Shown one piece after another: positions 34,073-43,635 of a DNA stretch of 64,000 nt. The notes beneath the pieces were generated by a model. That model made no database searches, was not told the origin of the DNA, and saw nothing but the letters and a program-made list of their open reading frames with translations. This DNA comes from an uncultured Blautia sp. (GTDB lineage Bacteria; Bacillota; Clostridia; Lachnospirales; Lachnospiraceae), in assembly GCA_900542045.1 (NCBI GenBank), contig UQMI01000001.1:62001-126000 (forward strand), in the 5' to 3' direction. Both the position numbers and the translations under genes were made by a program. Within the stretch, counting starts at the first letter, position 1, and each line of letters starts with the position of its first letter.

Positions 34073-34801
34073 TTATTCATCCCAGTTATGCCATACATAC
34101 TGCACGTCATCGTCTTCTTCCAGAAGATCCAGAGTTTTCTGCAGATCCTTGATATCTTTTTCGTCTGTTAATTCCGTATAGGTCTGAGGAATCATGGCAA
34201 TCTCCGCATCCATCATGGGCACGCCTGCCTTTTCCAGGGCTTCCCGTACCACGCTGAAGTCATCCGGATCTGTGAGCACTTCATAGCTTTCTTCCTCTTC
34301 TACGAAATCCTCCGCCCCTGCGTCAAGGGCCATCATCATCAGATCATCGGAATCCATCTCACACTCTTCTTTATCTATGATGATCTGGCCTTTGCGGTCA
34401 AACATAAACGACACACATCCCTGGGCACCAATGCTTCCGTTTCCTTTGGTAAATGCGCTGCGCACGTTTCCCGCAGTACGGTTTTTATTGTCAGTCAGCG
34501 CTTCTACAATGATGGCAATTCCCTTGGGGCCATAGCCTTCGTAGGTAACTGAAACATAATTGTCTGCTGTGGCATCTCCCGCTGCCTTCTTGATACCTCG
34601 CTCAATAGTATCATTTGGCATATTATTGGCTTTTGCCTTGGCGATCACATCTCTCAGCTTACTGTTATTGGCAGGGTCCGGTCCGCCTTCTTTGACAGCG
34701 ATCACGATCTCTCGTCCGATCACTGTGAAAATCTTCCCTTTCTTCGCATCATTTTTTTCTTTTTTGTGCTTTATGTTCGCGAATTTAGAATGTCCTGACA
34801 T
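34073..34801 (-). CDS. YebC/PmpR family DNA-binding or translation-associated protein
   Basis: 242 residues, [20 protein letters not shown] at the N-terminus and [20 protein letters not shown] in the middle identify the family, long listed as a transcriptional regulator; recent work links YebC-type proteins to relief of ribosome stalling at proline runs. Three-domain TACO1-like fold, usual length. It overlaps the end of the CorC/HlyC-type gene by 31 bases. Strong terminator follows. Start supported by GAAAGGAGAAGACAT. Confidence 0.95.
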   Translation of the reverse strand: MSGHSKFANIKHKKEKNDAKKGKIFTVIGREIVIAVKEGGPDPANNSKLRDVIAKAKANNMPNDTIERGIKKAAGDATADNYVSVTYEGYGPKGIAIIVEALTDNKNRTAGNVRSAFTKGNGSIGAQGCVSFMFDRKGQIIIDKEECEMDSDDLMMMALDAGAEDFVEEEESYEVLTDPDDFSVVREALEKAGVPMMDAEIAMIPQTYTELTDEKDIKDLQKTLDLLEEDDDVQYVWHNWDE

Positions 34802-36120
34802 ACTATGTCTTCTCCTTTCGTTTCTTTCATATATATTTTTTCTGCCCGTACTTTTTCAATCACATTGTTGGCAACAGACAGAATCTGAAAGCGGTATCCA
34901 TCTGTGATTACTTCCCGGTCTTCCTGCGTGGGCACATGCCCCAGTATATTGGTCAGATACCCGTTCAGGGTATCAAACCGCTCACCGGAAAACTCTATTT
35001 TCAATTCTTCCTCCACATCTTCCAGCTGAGTCAGGCCGTCCATCAGAACACTGCTGTCATGGAGCGGCTGGATTAAAAGTTCTTCTTCATCGTATTCATC
35101 TTCGATCTCGCCCACAATTTCTTCCAGAATATCCTCCAGTGCCACCAGACCATCCGTCTGCCCATATTCGTCCACCACAATTACCATATGGATCTTCTTA
35201 TGCTGCATCGTCTGAAAGATAGCGCTGATGCTTCGGGTTCCCGGAATAAACACAGCCTTTCTAAGCAGCTCCGGAATCTGCAGAATCGTTTTGCTGCCTG
35301 CATCCTTCTGTTCTGTGATGATTTTTACCACATCTTTAAAATGCAGGATGCCGATTACATCATCCAGATCGTTCTGATATACAGGATAGCGGGAAAATCC
35401 CTCCTCCAGCATCACCATAATCACACGATCCAATGTCATATCCGACTTCAAAGCCACAACATTTTTCCGGTGTGTCATAACGGCATCCGCTGTTTTGTCG
35501 CTGAAACCGATAATATTCTGGATCATCTCTGCCTCATTTTCCCGGATTACCCCCTGCTCATGGGCTTCGTCAACAATGGAAATGATCTCCTCTTCTGTTA
35601 CATCCGTATTTTTCCGGTCCGGATCAACACCGAACAGCCGCAGCATCAGATTGGAAATACGAACGATAATCCAGGCCAATGGCTTGAAAACCCCGAGAAA
35701 AAAGCAAACAAAGTTTACAAGCAAATAGGAAGCTTTTTCCGGATAGCTGGCACAGATCCTTTTTGCCGGAAAAACCCCAAGTGACAATAAAAGGATCACA
35801 GCAATCAGAATCACCAGGATCAATGCCAGCTCACTGGCTATGTAATTGCTGAAATACCTGCCCAGACCACTGATTCCGAAAGTTCCGAAGCATATTCCAA
35901 GCAATGTGGTGATAATGGTGATCACCTGAATCAGGCTCGATGGCTGCTTTATCAGCTTGCAAAGCTTTTTCGCCTTCCTGTCTCCTTCTTCCATCTTCTG
36001 TTCCACATCTGACTCGTTCAGATTCTGGATCGCCGCGCCAAATCCGTAAAAAATACCATTGAAAATAATAAACAGTACAAAAACGATACAGCCGACTAAA
36101 GGACTACTCCCGTCTTCCAT
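34771..36120 (-). CDS. hemolysin/CorC-family (CNNM-CBS) membrane protein
   Basis: 449 residues. N-terminal DUF21/CNNM membrane domain with four helices within about 1-155, then a CBS pair (about 205-335; [20 protein letters not shown] and [20 protein letters not shown]) and a C-terminal CorC_HlyC domain (about 350-430; [13 protein letters not shown]). Family members are linked to magnesium/cobalt efflux; the hemolysin name is historical. The terminal 31 bases overlap yebC. Start ATG at 36120 follows GGAGGAATTT. Confidence 0.9.
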   Translation of the reverse strand: MEDGSSPLVGCIVFVLFIIFNGIFYGFGAAIQNLNESDVEQKMEEGDRKAKKLCKLIKQPSSLIQVITIITTLLGICFGTFGISGLGRYFSNYIASELALILVILIAVILLLSLGVFPAKRICASYPEKASYLLVNFVCFFLGVFKPLAWIIVRISNLMLRLFGVDPDRKNTDVTEEEIISIVDEAHEQGVIRENEAEMIQNIIGFSDKTADAVMTHRKNVVALKSDMTLDRVIMVMLEEGFSRYPVYQNDLDDVIGILHFKDVVKIITEQKDAGSKTILQIPELLRKAVFIPGTRSISAIFQTMQHKKIHMVIVVDEYGQTDGLVALEDILEEIVGEIEDEYDEEELLIQPLHDSSVLMDGLTQLEDVEEELKIEFSGERFDTLNGYLTNILGHVPTQEDREVITDGYRFQILSVANNVIEKVRAEKIYMKETKGEDIVCQDILNSRT

Positions 36121-36251
36121 AAATTCCTCCGATGTAATAGCTCACAGTAACATACAAAATATATCATTTCAGCAACCATTCGTCAAGAACTCCCTGACTT
36201 TCCGGCTATCTGCTCCGACAGCCGGTTACCGGTCACCTGTTGGCAGCCGGT

Positions 36252-36599
36252 CTATGTAGTCAGCTCCAGACTGATCTCCAGCGCATGGTTCACCCGTTTT
36301 AACACCGACTGGTCCAAATGACAGACCTTGTCTTTCAGCCGGCGCTTATCGATGGTACGAAGCTGCTCCAGCAGGATCACAGAATCTTTAACAATCCCAT
36401 ATTCAGAAGCTTCAATTTCAATATGGGTGGGCAGTTTAGCCTTGTTCATTTTCGAGGTAATGGCAGCACAGATCACCGTGGGACTGTGCTTATTTCCCAC
36501 ATCATTCTGAATAATCAGCACTGGCCGGATCCCGCCCTGCTCACTGCCTACCACAGGCCTTAAATCTGCATAAAATATATCCCCTCTTTTTATAACCAA
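36252..36599 (-). CDS. mazF: type II toxin MazF/EndoA-like endoribonuclease
   Basis: 115 residues from a TTG start. MazF/PemK fold: [20 protein letters not shown] then [27 protein letters not shown], and [14 protein letters not shown]. These match Bacillus EndoA (NdoA) block for block, including the Arg and Thr of the RNase site. The TTG has GGAG ten bases before it and gives the family N-terminus; a GTG three codons earlier has no spacing. In Bacillus the antitoxin NdoAI lies between alr and ndoA, but here only 117 bases separate them and no antitoxin frame is present. Same strand as alr and nnr. Confidence 0.92.
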   Translation of the reverse strand: MVIKRGDIFYADLRPVVGSEQGGIRPVLIIQNDVGNKHSPTVICAAITSKMNKAKLPTHIEIEASEYGIVKDSVILLEQLRTIDKRRLKDKVCHLDQSVLKRVNHALEISLELTT

Positions 36600-36715
36600 A
36601 CAATTCACACTCCGCTTCTATATCCTTTTCCTTTTACAGCTAGTATTTCCATTTTTTTCTGCGGTATACTGTTTGGCGATTATTTATTCACAGCAATATC
36701 CTGTAAAACAGAAAA

Positions 36716-37864
36716 TCAAAAAATCTCCCTGCCATGGCGGATATAAACACGCGGAACCCGTTTGCTTATCTCACAGACAAATTCATAGCTGAAACGTCCG
36801 CTTATTTCTCCCAACTCCTCCACAGACAGAAATGCACCTTCATTCTCCCCAAATAAAGTGACTTCATCTCCCATGGCTGCTTCCGGGATTTCTGTGATAT
36901 CCACCATAAACTGATCCATACATACACGTCCCAGAATCGGAGCCTTCTTTCCATGAATCAGCACAAAGCCCCGATTGGACAGCCCTCTGGAATATCCGTC
37001 TGCGTATCCCACAGGGATTGTAGCGATCACTGTTTTGCCTTTTGTCACATAGGTTCCTCCGTAACTGACTGCCACACCTGCTTCTACTGTTTTTATATGC
37101 GCAATATGGCTTTTCAGTTCCATTACCGGCTGCAAACGCACGGTATCCCGTTCCACCTGTAACGATGGATAAATCCCGTAGATCGTAATACCCGCCCGCA
37201 CCGCATCCAGATTAGCTTCCGGAATCCGCAGAATCCCGGCGCTGTTGGAACAATGCTTCACAGGAATAGAAATTCCCGTTTCCTCCAGCCAGGAAACAAA
37301 ATCCTGATAACGCTGCAGCTGCACATACGCAGGAGCTTTATCTGTCTCGTCTGCCCGGGCAAAATGAGTAAACAGTCCCTCTGTCACCAGCCAGTCAGAC
37401 TCTGCGATCTTCCGGATTGTTTCCACGCTTTCTCTGGTATCCGGAAAACCGATCCTGGTCATCCCTGTGTCCAGCGCAAGATGGATATATGCCTTTTTCC
37501 CAAGCCCGGCAGCCACTTCATTGATCTCACAGGCCACATCCCACCGAAATACCGTCAGCCGTACTTCCTCCTGTATCAGTTTCCGGTAATATTCCGGAAA
37601 TACATAGCCCAGGATCAAAATCGGTTTTGCAATACCGGCTTTTCTCAATTCCAGAGCTTCCTCCGCTGTAGCCACCGCAAACCCCCATATGTATTCTTTG
37701 CTTTCCATAAGTCTGGCAATGGGAATCGCCCCATGCCCATATCCATCTGCTTTAATGACAGCTATGATCCTGGTTCCTTCTTTCAGATTATTCTTCATCG
37801 CCTCAAAATTATGCAGGACAGCATCCAGAGACACTGTCGCTTTTACCCGGCTGTATGCTTTCAT
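36716..37864 (-). CDS. alr: alanine racemase
   Basis: PLP enzyme making D-alanine for peptidoglycan. 382 residues; the PLP lysine is in IIAVIKADGYGHG near 34-46, the second catalytic Tyr in VSYGGTYV near 266-273, and ARADETDKAPAYVQLQRYQD lies mid-protein. C-terminal half ends SGRFSYEFVCEISKRVPRVY. Gap of 60 bases from nnr, which carries a hairpin across its stop codon; followed by mazF. ATG follows GGAGGAAAAAGTAAA. Confidence 0.96.
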   Translation of the reverse strand: MKAYSRVKATVSLDAVLHNFEAMKNNLKEGTRIIAVIKADGYGHGAIPIARLMESKEYIWGFAVATAEEALELRKAGIAKPILILGYVFPEYYRKLIQEEVRLTVFRWDVACEINEVAAGLGKKAYIHLALDTGMTRIGFPDTRESVETIRKIAESDWLVTEGLFTHFARADETDKAPAYVQLQRYQDFVSWLEETGISIPVKHCSNSAGILRIPEANLDAVRAGITIYGIYPSLQVERDTVRLQPVMELKSHIAHIKTVEAGVAVSYGGTYVTKGKTVIATIPVGYADGYSRGLSNRGFVLIHGKKAPILGRVCMDQFMVDITEIPEAAMGDEVTLFGENEGAFLSVEELGEISGRFSYEFVCEISKRVPRVYIRHGREIF

Positions 37865-37906
37865 TTTACTTTTTCCTCCCGGCGCTTTTATCGCGCCAAT
37901 CCCAGT

Positions 37907-37932
37907 AAATGTGAAAGTTCACTTTCACATTT
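37907..37932. repeat. inverted repeat spanning the nnr stop codon
   Basis: AAATGTGAAA, six bases, TTTCACATTT: perfect ten-bp arms. The nnr TGA lies within it. No T-run follows, so it is either a processing/stability hairpin or an operator between nnr and alr. Confidence 0.6.
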
Positions 37933-39424
37933 TATCTTCATTCTCTTTTAATACCTGCGAAATTCCATGGACAATATCGCCCGCCAGCATTCCCCGGACT
38001 CCCTTTTCCAGACTTGCGTATTCTCCGGCCAGGCCGTGAAGAAAAGCCCCCAGAGCCGCCGCCTTCACCGGTTCTAATCCAGCAGCCAGCATTCCCGTAA
38101 TCGTGCCGCACAGCACATCTCCGGATCCGGCCGTTGCCATTCCGTCATTACCGCTGATATTCAAATAAACCGTGTCTGTCTCTCCTGCTATCCATGTGCG
38201 GGCATCCTTCAGTACACAGACTGTCTTCGTCCGCTCATGAAATTTTTTTGCCTGCTCTGGAGCAGTTCTTTTGATTTCTTCCGTGCTTATCCCGGTAAGA
38301 CGGCTCATCTCACCCACGTGGGGCGTTACAACACAATGCGCTCCCAGATACTTCATCCAGGAAGGATACCGGCTGATCATATTTAATGCATCCGCATCCA
38401 ATACCATGGGTTTTGTGTTGTTTTCCAGCAGATACTTCAGCAACTCCTGGCTGTCTGCGCCGGTCCCCAGACCAGGCCCCACAGCCACCACATCACACCA
38501 GTCTAGATCGTTCCGCAAAAGCTCCAGATCCACCTGAACTGTCTTCTGAGTTGAAACCAGGGCCTCCGGCAGCAGTGTCTGATAAATGATGCGGTTCTCT
38601 TCCACCGTATGCAGCTTTACCATCCCGGCTCCGGTGGCAAAACACGCGCTGGCGCAGAGATAGCCGGCTCCCGCCATATTCTTCTGAGAAGCCACCACCA
38701 GTATCTTGCCGAAAGTACCTTTGTTGCCTCCCGGATCCCGGGCCGGAAGCCAGGACCACAGATCCTTTTTTTCCAAAACCGCAATCTCCAAAGGGGTGTC
38801 TGTCTCCCGGTAGATTCCAATATCCGCTGTTTTCACATGACCGGCAAACTGCTTTCCCGGATAAAGATACAGGCCTGGTTTGGCGTAGGCAAAAGTCACG
38901 GTTTCCTCCGCCTGCACTGCCTTCTGAAGAACCTGCCCTGTATCTCCGTGGATACCGGAAGGGATGTCCACAGCAACACGGCGTGCCTTACACCGGTTCA
39001 TTGCTTCAATGACCCGGGCAAATTCTCCTTCCACAGCTCTGGTCAGGCCTACCCCGAATATTGCATCTACAATAGTAGTATATTCTTTCCAATCCGGGTT
39101 ATTCACAACAGGAACCTGATAACTTTCCGCTATAGCCATCTGCCGCCGGGTCTCTTCGGTCATTTTTTCTCTTTTTCCCAGGAAAAAAATATCGCAGGCA
39201 TATCCCTTGCCATTCAGGATCCGGGCAATGGCAATGCCGTCTCCTCCGTTATTTCCGGCTCCGCATACACACAGGATCCGTTTCAGAGTTTCCTTCCTGG
39301 TTTCCAGTTGTTCCACAACGGCACAGGCCGCCCGCTCCATCAAGACCAGAGATGGAATCTTATGCTCCTGTATGGTGTGGGCATCTATTTCTTTCATTTT
39401 TCTGCAGCTTACAAACTCTTTCAT
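37925..39424 (-). CDS. nnr: bifunctional NAD(P)H-hydrate epimerase / ADP-dependent dehydratase
   Basis: Repairs hydrated NAD(P)H. 499 residues from MKEFVSCRKMKEIDAHT; the frame is open 20 codons further up. N-terminal YjeF epimerase domain (about 1-215; VCGAGNNGGDGIAIARIL near 57-74) and C-terminal CARKD dehydratase (about 225-495; GNKGTFGKILVVA, VVAVGPGLGTGADSQ, VLDADALNMI and NDGMATAGSGDVLCGTITGML). Both halves carry the expected nucleotide loops. Upstream of alr and mazF in one strand run, a common clostridial order. Confidence 0.94.
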   Translation of the reverse strand: MKEFVSCRKMKEIDAHTIQEHKIPSLVLMERAACAVVEQLETRKETLKRILCVCGAGNNGGDGIAIARILNGKGYACDIFFLGKREKMTEETRRQMAIAESYQVPVVNNPDWKEYTTIVDAIFGVGLTRAVEGEFARVIEAMNRCKARRVAVDIPSGIHGDTGQVLQKAVQAEETVTFAYAKPGLYLYPGKQFAGHVKTADIGIYRETDTPLEIAVLEKKDLWSWLPARDPGGNKGTFGKILVVASQKNMAGAGYLCASACFATGAGMVKLHTVEENRIIYQTLLPEALVSTQKTVQVDLELLRNDLDWCDVVAVGPGLGTGADSQELLKYLLENNTKPMVLDADALNMISRYPSWMKYLGAHCVVTPHVGEMSRLTGISTEEIKRTAPEQAKKFHERTKTVCVLKDARTWIAGETDTVYLNISGNDGMATAGSGDVLCGTITGMLAAGLEPVKAAALGAFLHGLAGEYASLEKGVRGMLAGDIVHGISQVLKENEDKM

Positions 39425-39509
39425 TTTACACCGCCTTTTCCGAAAATTAAATAGAGTCAGATCTCTTTTCCCTGTCTGCCGCATATTTTACGGCCGTCTT
39501 ATTGCGCAA

Positions 39510-39537
39510 AAAGAAGCTGCCGCGAAATTGCGGCAGC
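39510..39537 (-). terminator. terminator after rex
   Basis: Minus strand GCTGCCGC, six-base loop, GCGGCAGC followed by TTCTTTTTG; 52 bases after the rex stop. Confidence 0.8.
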
Positions 39538-39589
39538 CGTATATTTGCTGTTCCATTTGGCAAAATCTGATCTTCTTGCCGAAATTTGC

Positions 39590-40237
39590 TTATTCTTCGG
39601 TGTGTTCCTGACGATACTTGCTTAAATTGTAGGACAGTGTCATAAGGCTTTCGGACAGATGGACATTCTCCACAATCACATCCTCCGGAACATGAAGATC
39701 CAGATGGGCAAAATTCCAAATTGCTTTGATTCCGTTGTCCACCAGCATGGCCGCCATCTCTTCCGCCCTGTTCTTCGGAAGTGTCAGCACTGCGATTTCC
39801 ACTTTGTTCTCCCGCAGAAATAGCGGTAAATTACTGATCATCTGCACTTCTATACCGCGGACACTGATTCCCTCCAGGACCGTATTTACATCGAAGATGC
39901 CCACCAGCTTAAATCCCCGTTTCTCAAAATCGGAATAATTGGCCAATGCCTGTCCCAGATTGCCGGCCCCGAGAATGATCATGGGATGCACCTGATCCAG
40001 ACCAAGGATCTTTCCTATCTCTGTATATAAAAAGCGCACGTTATATCCATATCCCTGCTGTCCAAATCCGCCGAAATTGTTCAAATCCTGACGAATCTGT
40101 GAAGCAGTTACATGCATTTTCTCGCTCAAATCATTCGAAGAAATCCTTTCGACTCCTTCTTCCATTAATTCACCCAGATATCGATAATAACGTGGCAGCC
40201 GCTTGATGACCGCCTTGGATATTTCTTTTGCCTCCAC
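39590..40237 (-). CDS. rex: redox-sensing transcriptional repressor Rex
   Basis: 215 residues, GTG start behind AGGAGGGAATTTTC. N-terminal winged helix (KAVIKRLPRYYRYLGELMEE, SSNDLSEKMHVTASQIRQDL then NNFG) and Rossmann domain with MIILGAGNLGQALANY near 84-99. Rex senses NADH/NAD ratio and represses fermentation and hydrogen genes in Gram-positive anaerobes; relevant because this window holds several NAD(H)-linked enzymes. No Rex-type operator was recognised upstream of those genes in the window. Confidence 0.96.
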   Translation of the reverse strand: MEAKEISKAVIKRLPRYYRYLGELMEEGVERISSNDLSEKMHVTASQIRQDLNNFGGFGQQGYGYNVRFLYTEIGKILGLDQVHPMIILGAGNLGQALANYSDFEKRGFKLVGIFDVNTVLEGISVRGIEVQMISNLPLFLRENKVEIAVLTLPKNRAEEMAAMLVDNGIKAIWNFAHLDLHVPEDVIVENVHLSESLMTLSYNLSKYRQEHTEE

Positions 40238-40265
40238 GAAAATTCCCTCCTACCTGCTCTTTATT

Positions 40266-40294
40266 ATTATATATAAGTGTCAATTTCTTGTCAA
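40266..40294 (-). promoter_or_regulatory. promoter of rex
   Basis: Minus strand TTGACA, 17 bases, TATAAT, both perfect, 29 bases before the GTG. Confidence 0.8.
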
Positions 40295-40368
40295 TTGATT
40301 ATTTCGTCTTTTTGCAGGTTTACCATCGTATTTTGCCGGTCTTTTTCCTGTTTTTTTCTCCCTTTTGG

Positions 40369-40396
40369 TTGCCATTTCCCTAATTTTCGATATAAT
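40369..40396 (+). promoter_or_regulatory. promoter of the ABC-F gene
   Basis: TTGCCA, 16 bases, TATAAT, 45 bases before the ATG at 40441. Confidence 0.65.
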
Positions 40397-40440
40397 GATA
40401 ACGGTAGCCCTTTGGGCAGTCATTGAATATGGAGGAAATT

Positions 40441-42354
40441 ATGATATTATCATGTCAAAATATTAGCAAATCCTTTGGAGAGCATGTCATTTTAGATAAT
40501 GCGTCCTTTCATCTGGAGGACAGGGAAAAAGCCGCCCTCATCGGCAACAACGGCGCCGGCAAGACCACTTTATTACGGATGATTGTCCAGGAAATCCCCT
40601 GTGATCAGGGACAGGTTGTCCTGGCCCGGGATAAGGTCCTGGGATATCTGGCACAGCATCAGAATATCACCGGTCAGCAGACGATCTTTCAGGAGCTTCT
40701 GGAAGTCAAGCGTCCGGTGCTTCTTCTGGAAGAAAAGATCCGTGCACTGGAAGCACAGATGAAACACGCTGCCGGTAAAGAGCTTGACCAGTTGATGGAT
40801 ACCTACACCAAATGCACCCATGAATTCGAACAGCAGAACGGTTACGCATACCGCAGTGAAATCACCGGTGTGCTCAAAGGTCTGGGATTTACAGAAGAAG
40901 ACTTTGAGCAACAGGTTTCTACCCTGTCCGGAGGACAGAAAACCCGTGTGGCTCTTGGAAAACTTCTTCTGTCCCGTCCTGATATTCTGCTTCTGGACGA
41001 GCCTACCAACCATCTGGATATTGATTCCATCGCATGGCTGGAAACCTATCTGACCAACTATCCGGGCGCTGTGTTCATCGTCTCTCATGACCGGTATTTT
41101 CTGGATAAAGTGGTGACAAAAGTAGTGGAGATCGAACAGGGACATTTAGCAGTTTACAAAGGAAATTATTCTGCCTACAGTCTGAAAAAGGCTGCCATCC
41201 GTGACGCCCAGTACAAAGCCTGGCTGAACCAGCAGCAGGAAATCCGTCACCAGGAAGCGGTAATCACCAAGCTTCGCTCTTTTAACCGCGAAAAATCCAT
41301 TCGACGCGCAGAAAGCCGTGCAAAAATGCTTGAAAAAATGGAACGGCTGGAGAAACCAGTACAGGAACAGGAGCAGATCCGACTGGAACTGGAACCCCGC
41401 ACCGTCAGCGGCAATGATGTGCTGACAGTGGAGGACCTGGGAAAATCCTTTCCCGGAACTCCTCTCTTCTCCCATGTTTCTTTCGAGATCAAACGTGGCG
41501 AGCGAGTGGCCCTCATCGGAAATAACGGCACCGGCAAGACCACTCTTCTGAAGATCATCAATGGCCTGCTTGGGCCGGATGAAGGAAAATTCACCCTGGG
41601 ATCCAAGGTCCAGATTGGCTATTACGACCAGGAACACCATGTCCTGCACATGGAAAAGACCATATTTCAGGAGATTTCCGATACCTATCCCTCCCTCACA
41701 GAAACCCAGATCCGCAACATGCTGGCTGCTTTTCTGTTTACCGGAGATGACGTATTTAAGGAAATCTCTGCGCTGAGCGGCGGCGAACGAGGGCGTGTTT
41801 CCCTTGCCAAACTCATGCTTTCAGAAGCCAACTTTCTAATCCTGGATGAGCCCACCAACCATCTGGATATTGCCTCCAAGGAAATCCTGGAGGAGGCGCT
41901 GAACAGTTACACGGGAACTGTTTTCTACGTTTCCCATGACCGTTATTTTATCAATCAGACTGCCACCCGGATCCTGGACCTGGTGAACAACGCAGTGGTC
42001 AACTATATCGGAGACTATGATTACTATCTGGAAAAGAAAGAAGAACTTACCCAGATCTACGCTCCCGGAAAACAGGAGGAAAAGCCGGCCGCTGCTGTTT
42101 CCGATACCAAATTATCCTGGCAGCAGAAAAAAGAAGAACAGGCACGGCAGCGTAAAAAAGAGAATAATCTGCGCAAAACCGAAGAACAGATTGCTTCACT
42201 GGAAAAGAGAGACAAGGAGATCGACCAGCTCCTGTCCCAGCCGGAAATCGGCAGTGACCTGGTAAAATGTACAGAATTATCCCAGGAGAAAGCAGATATC
42301 CTGAAAGAACTGGACTCCCTTTACGAAACATGGGAAACTCTGATGGAAGACTGA
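40441..42354 (+). CDS. ABC-F family ATPase (YdiF/Uup-like)
   Basis: 637 residues from MILSCQNISKSF; the GGAGGAAATT that fixes this start lies inside the slightly longer open frame. Two ABC domains without membrane parts: Walker A GNNGAGKTT near 36 and GNNGTGKTT near 360, signatures LSGGQKTRV and LSGGERGRV, Walker B LLLDEPTNHLDI and LILDEPTNHLDI, plus a linker with many charged residues and a C-terminal coiled coil (about 555-635). ABC-F proteins act on the ribosome in translation, some giving antibiotic resistance; this one has the form of the housekeeping YdiF group. Confidence 0.93.
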   Translation: MILSCQNISKSFGEHVILDNASFHLEDREKAALIGNNGAGKTTLLRMIVQEIPCDQGQVVLARDKVLGYLAQHQNITGQQTIFQELLEVKRPVLLLEEKIRALEAQMKHAAGKELDQLMDTYTKCTHEFEQQNGYAYRSEITGVLKGLGFTEEDFEQQVSTLSGGQKTRVALGKLLLSRPDILLLDEPTNHLDIDSIAWLETYLTNYPGAVFIVSHDRYFLDKVVTKVVEIEQGHLAVYKGNYSAYSLKKAAIRDAQYKAWLNQQQEIRHQEAVITKLRSFNREKSIRRAESRAKMLEKMERLEKPVQEQEQIRLELEPRTVSGNDVLTVEDLGKSFPGTPLFSHVSFEIKRGERVALIGNNGTGKTTLLKIINGLLGPDEGKFTLGSKVQIGYYDQEHHVLHMEKTIFQEISDTYPSLTETQIRNMLAAFLFTGDDVFKEISALSGGERGRVSLAKLMLSEANFLILDEPTNHLDIASKEILEEALNSYTGTVFYVSHDRYFINQTATRILDLVNNAVVNYIGDYDYYLEKKEELTQIYAPGKQEEKPAAAVSDTKLSWQQKKEEQARQRKKENNLRKTEEQIASLEKRDKEIDQLLSQPEIGSDLVKCTELSQEKADILKELDSLYETWETLMED

Positions 42355-42362
42355 CACCGCAA

Positions 42363-42421
42363 AAGAGGATGCTCTGTAAGTCAATGGACACCGGCTTACG
42401 GAACACCCTCTTCTTTTTTTA
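42363..42421 (+). terminator. terminator between ABC-F and icd (bidirectional)
   Basis: AAGAGG-led 18-bp stem, three of the pairs G-U, 14-base loop, then TTCTTTTTTTA. Starts nine bases after the ABC-F stop and serves icd from the other side. Confidence 0.8.
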
Positions 42422-42426
42422 CTTAT

Positions 42427-43635
42427 TTACAGTATTTTTTCTAATTTGGCGCGCACAGCCAGGATAAAATCCCTGCTGTTCAGAATTTTTGGATGTTTTA
42501 ATGTGGTGATCAGCGCCAGATCCTTCGTCATTTTACCATCTTCAATGGTGCCCACAGTGGCTTTCTCCAGCTTGTCTGCGAAATCGCACAGCTGCTGATT
42601 GCCGTCCAGCTCCCCTCTCTTGCGCAGTGCGCCGGTCCAGGCAAAAATAGTGGCCACAGAGTTGGTGGAGGTTTCTTCCCCTTTCAGATGACGGTAATAA
42701 TGACGCTGTACTGTTCCGTGGGCTGCCTCATACTCATAATATCCGTGAGGAGACACCAGCACGGAGGTCATCATGGCCAGAGAACCAAACGCTGAGGAAA
42801 CCATATCACTCATCACGTCGCCGTCATAGTTTTTGCAGGCCCAGATAAAGCCGCCTTCTGCTTTCATCACCCGGGCAACAATATCATCGATGAGGCTGTA
42901 GAAATAGGTGATCCCGGCTTTCTCATAAGCTTCCTGGAACTCTTTTTCGTATACCTCAGCGAAGATTTCCCGGAATCTTCCGTCATAAGTCTTGGAAATC
43001 GTATCTTTGCAGCCGAACCAGACATCCTGACGGGTATCCAGTCCATAAGCGAAGCAGCTTCTGGCAAAACTGCGGATCGAGTCGTCCAGATTATGCATAC
43101 CGCTTAACACGCCGCAGCCCTGAAACTCATGGATCAGTTCTCTCTTCTGGGTTCCGTCTGCTGCGGTGAACAGCAGTTCCGCTTTTCCAGGGCCATCAAT
43201 GTAGAGTTCTGTATTCTTGTACACATCACCATATGCATGACGGGCAATGGTGATGGGCTTTTTCCAGTTTCTCACACAGGGTTCAATGCCTTTGACCACA
43301 ATAGGCGCGCGGAATACCGTGCCGTCTAAAATAGCACGAATTGTTCCGTTAGGGCTCTTGTACATGGCTTTCAGATCGTATTCCTTCACACGGGCTGCAT
43401 TGGGTGTGATCGTGGCACATTTTACAGCCACTTTATACTTCTTAGTGGCATTAGCCGCATCAATGGTTACCTGATCATCTGTCTCATCCCTGTGTTTTAG
43501 TCCCAGATCATAATACTCTGTATTCAGATCAATATACGGGGAAAGCAGCTCTTCTTTGATGAGCTTCCAGAGAATCCGGGTCATCTCATCTCCATCCATC
43601 TCTACCAGAGGTACAGACATTTTAATTTTCTCCAT
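42427..43635 (-). CDS. icd: NADP-dependent isocitrate dehydrogenase
   Basis: Oxidative decarboxylation of isocitrate to 2-oxoglutarate. 402 residues of the eukaryote-like homodimeric type: [20 protein letters not shown] at the N-terminus, [20 protein letters not shown] near 93-112, [13 protein letters not shown] and [20 protein letters not shown] near 268-287, [13 protein letters not shown] near 307. Cofactor use (NADP) follows from this subfamily. The start overlaps the end of the citrate-synthase-like gene by 14 bases, so both belong to one operon leading to glutamate. Confidence 0.95.
   Translation of the reverse strand: MEKIKMSVPLVEMDGDEMTRILWKLIKEELLSPYIDLNTEYYDLGLKHRDETDDQVTIDAANATKKYKVAVKCATITPNAARVKEYDLKAMYKSPNGTIRAILDGTVFRAPIVVKGIEPCVRNWKKPITIARHAYGDVYKNTELYIDGPGKAELLFTAADGTQKRELIHEFQGCGVLSGMHNLDDSIRSFARSCFAYGLDTRQDVWFGCKDTISKTYDGRFREIFAEVYEKEFQEAYEKAGITYFYSLIDDIVARVMKAEGGFIWACKNYDGDVMSDMVSSAFGSLAMMTSVLVSPHGYYEYEAAHGTVQRHYYRHLKGEETSTNSVATIFAWTGALRKRGELDGNQQLCDFADKLEKATVGTIEDGKMTKDLALITTLKHPKILNSRDFILAVRAKLEKIL

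Noticed and set aside
37253..37951. 232-codon plus-strand frame opposite alr
   Set aside because: Shadow of alr, which has intact PLP motifs; no ribosome binding site.
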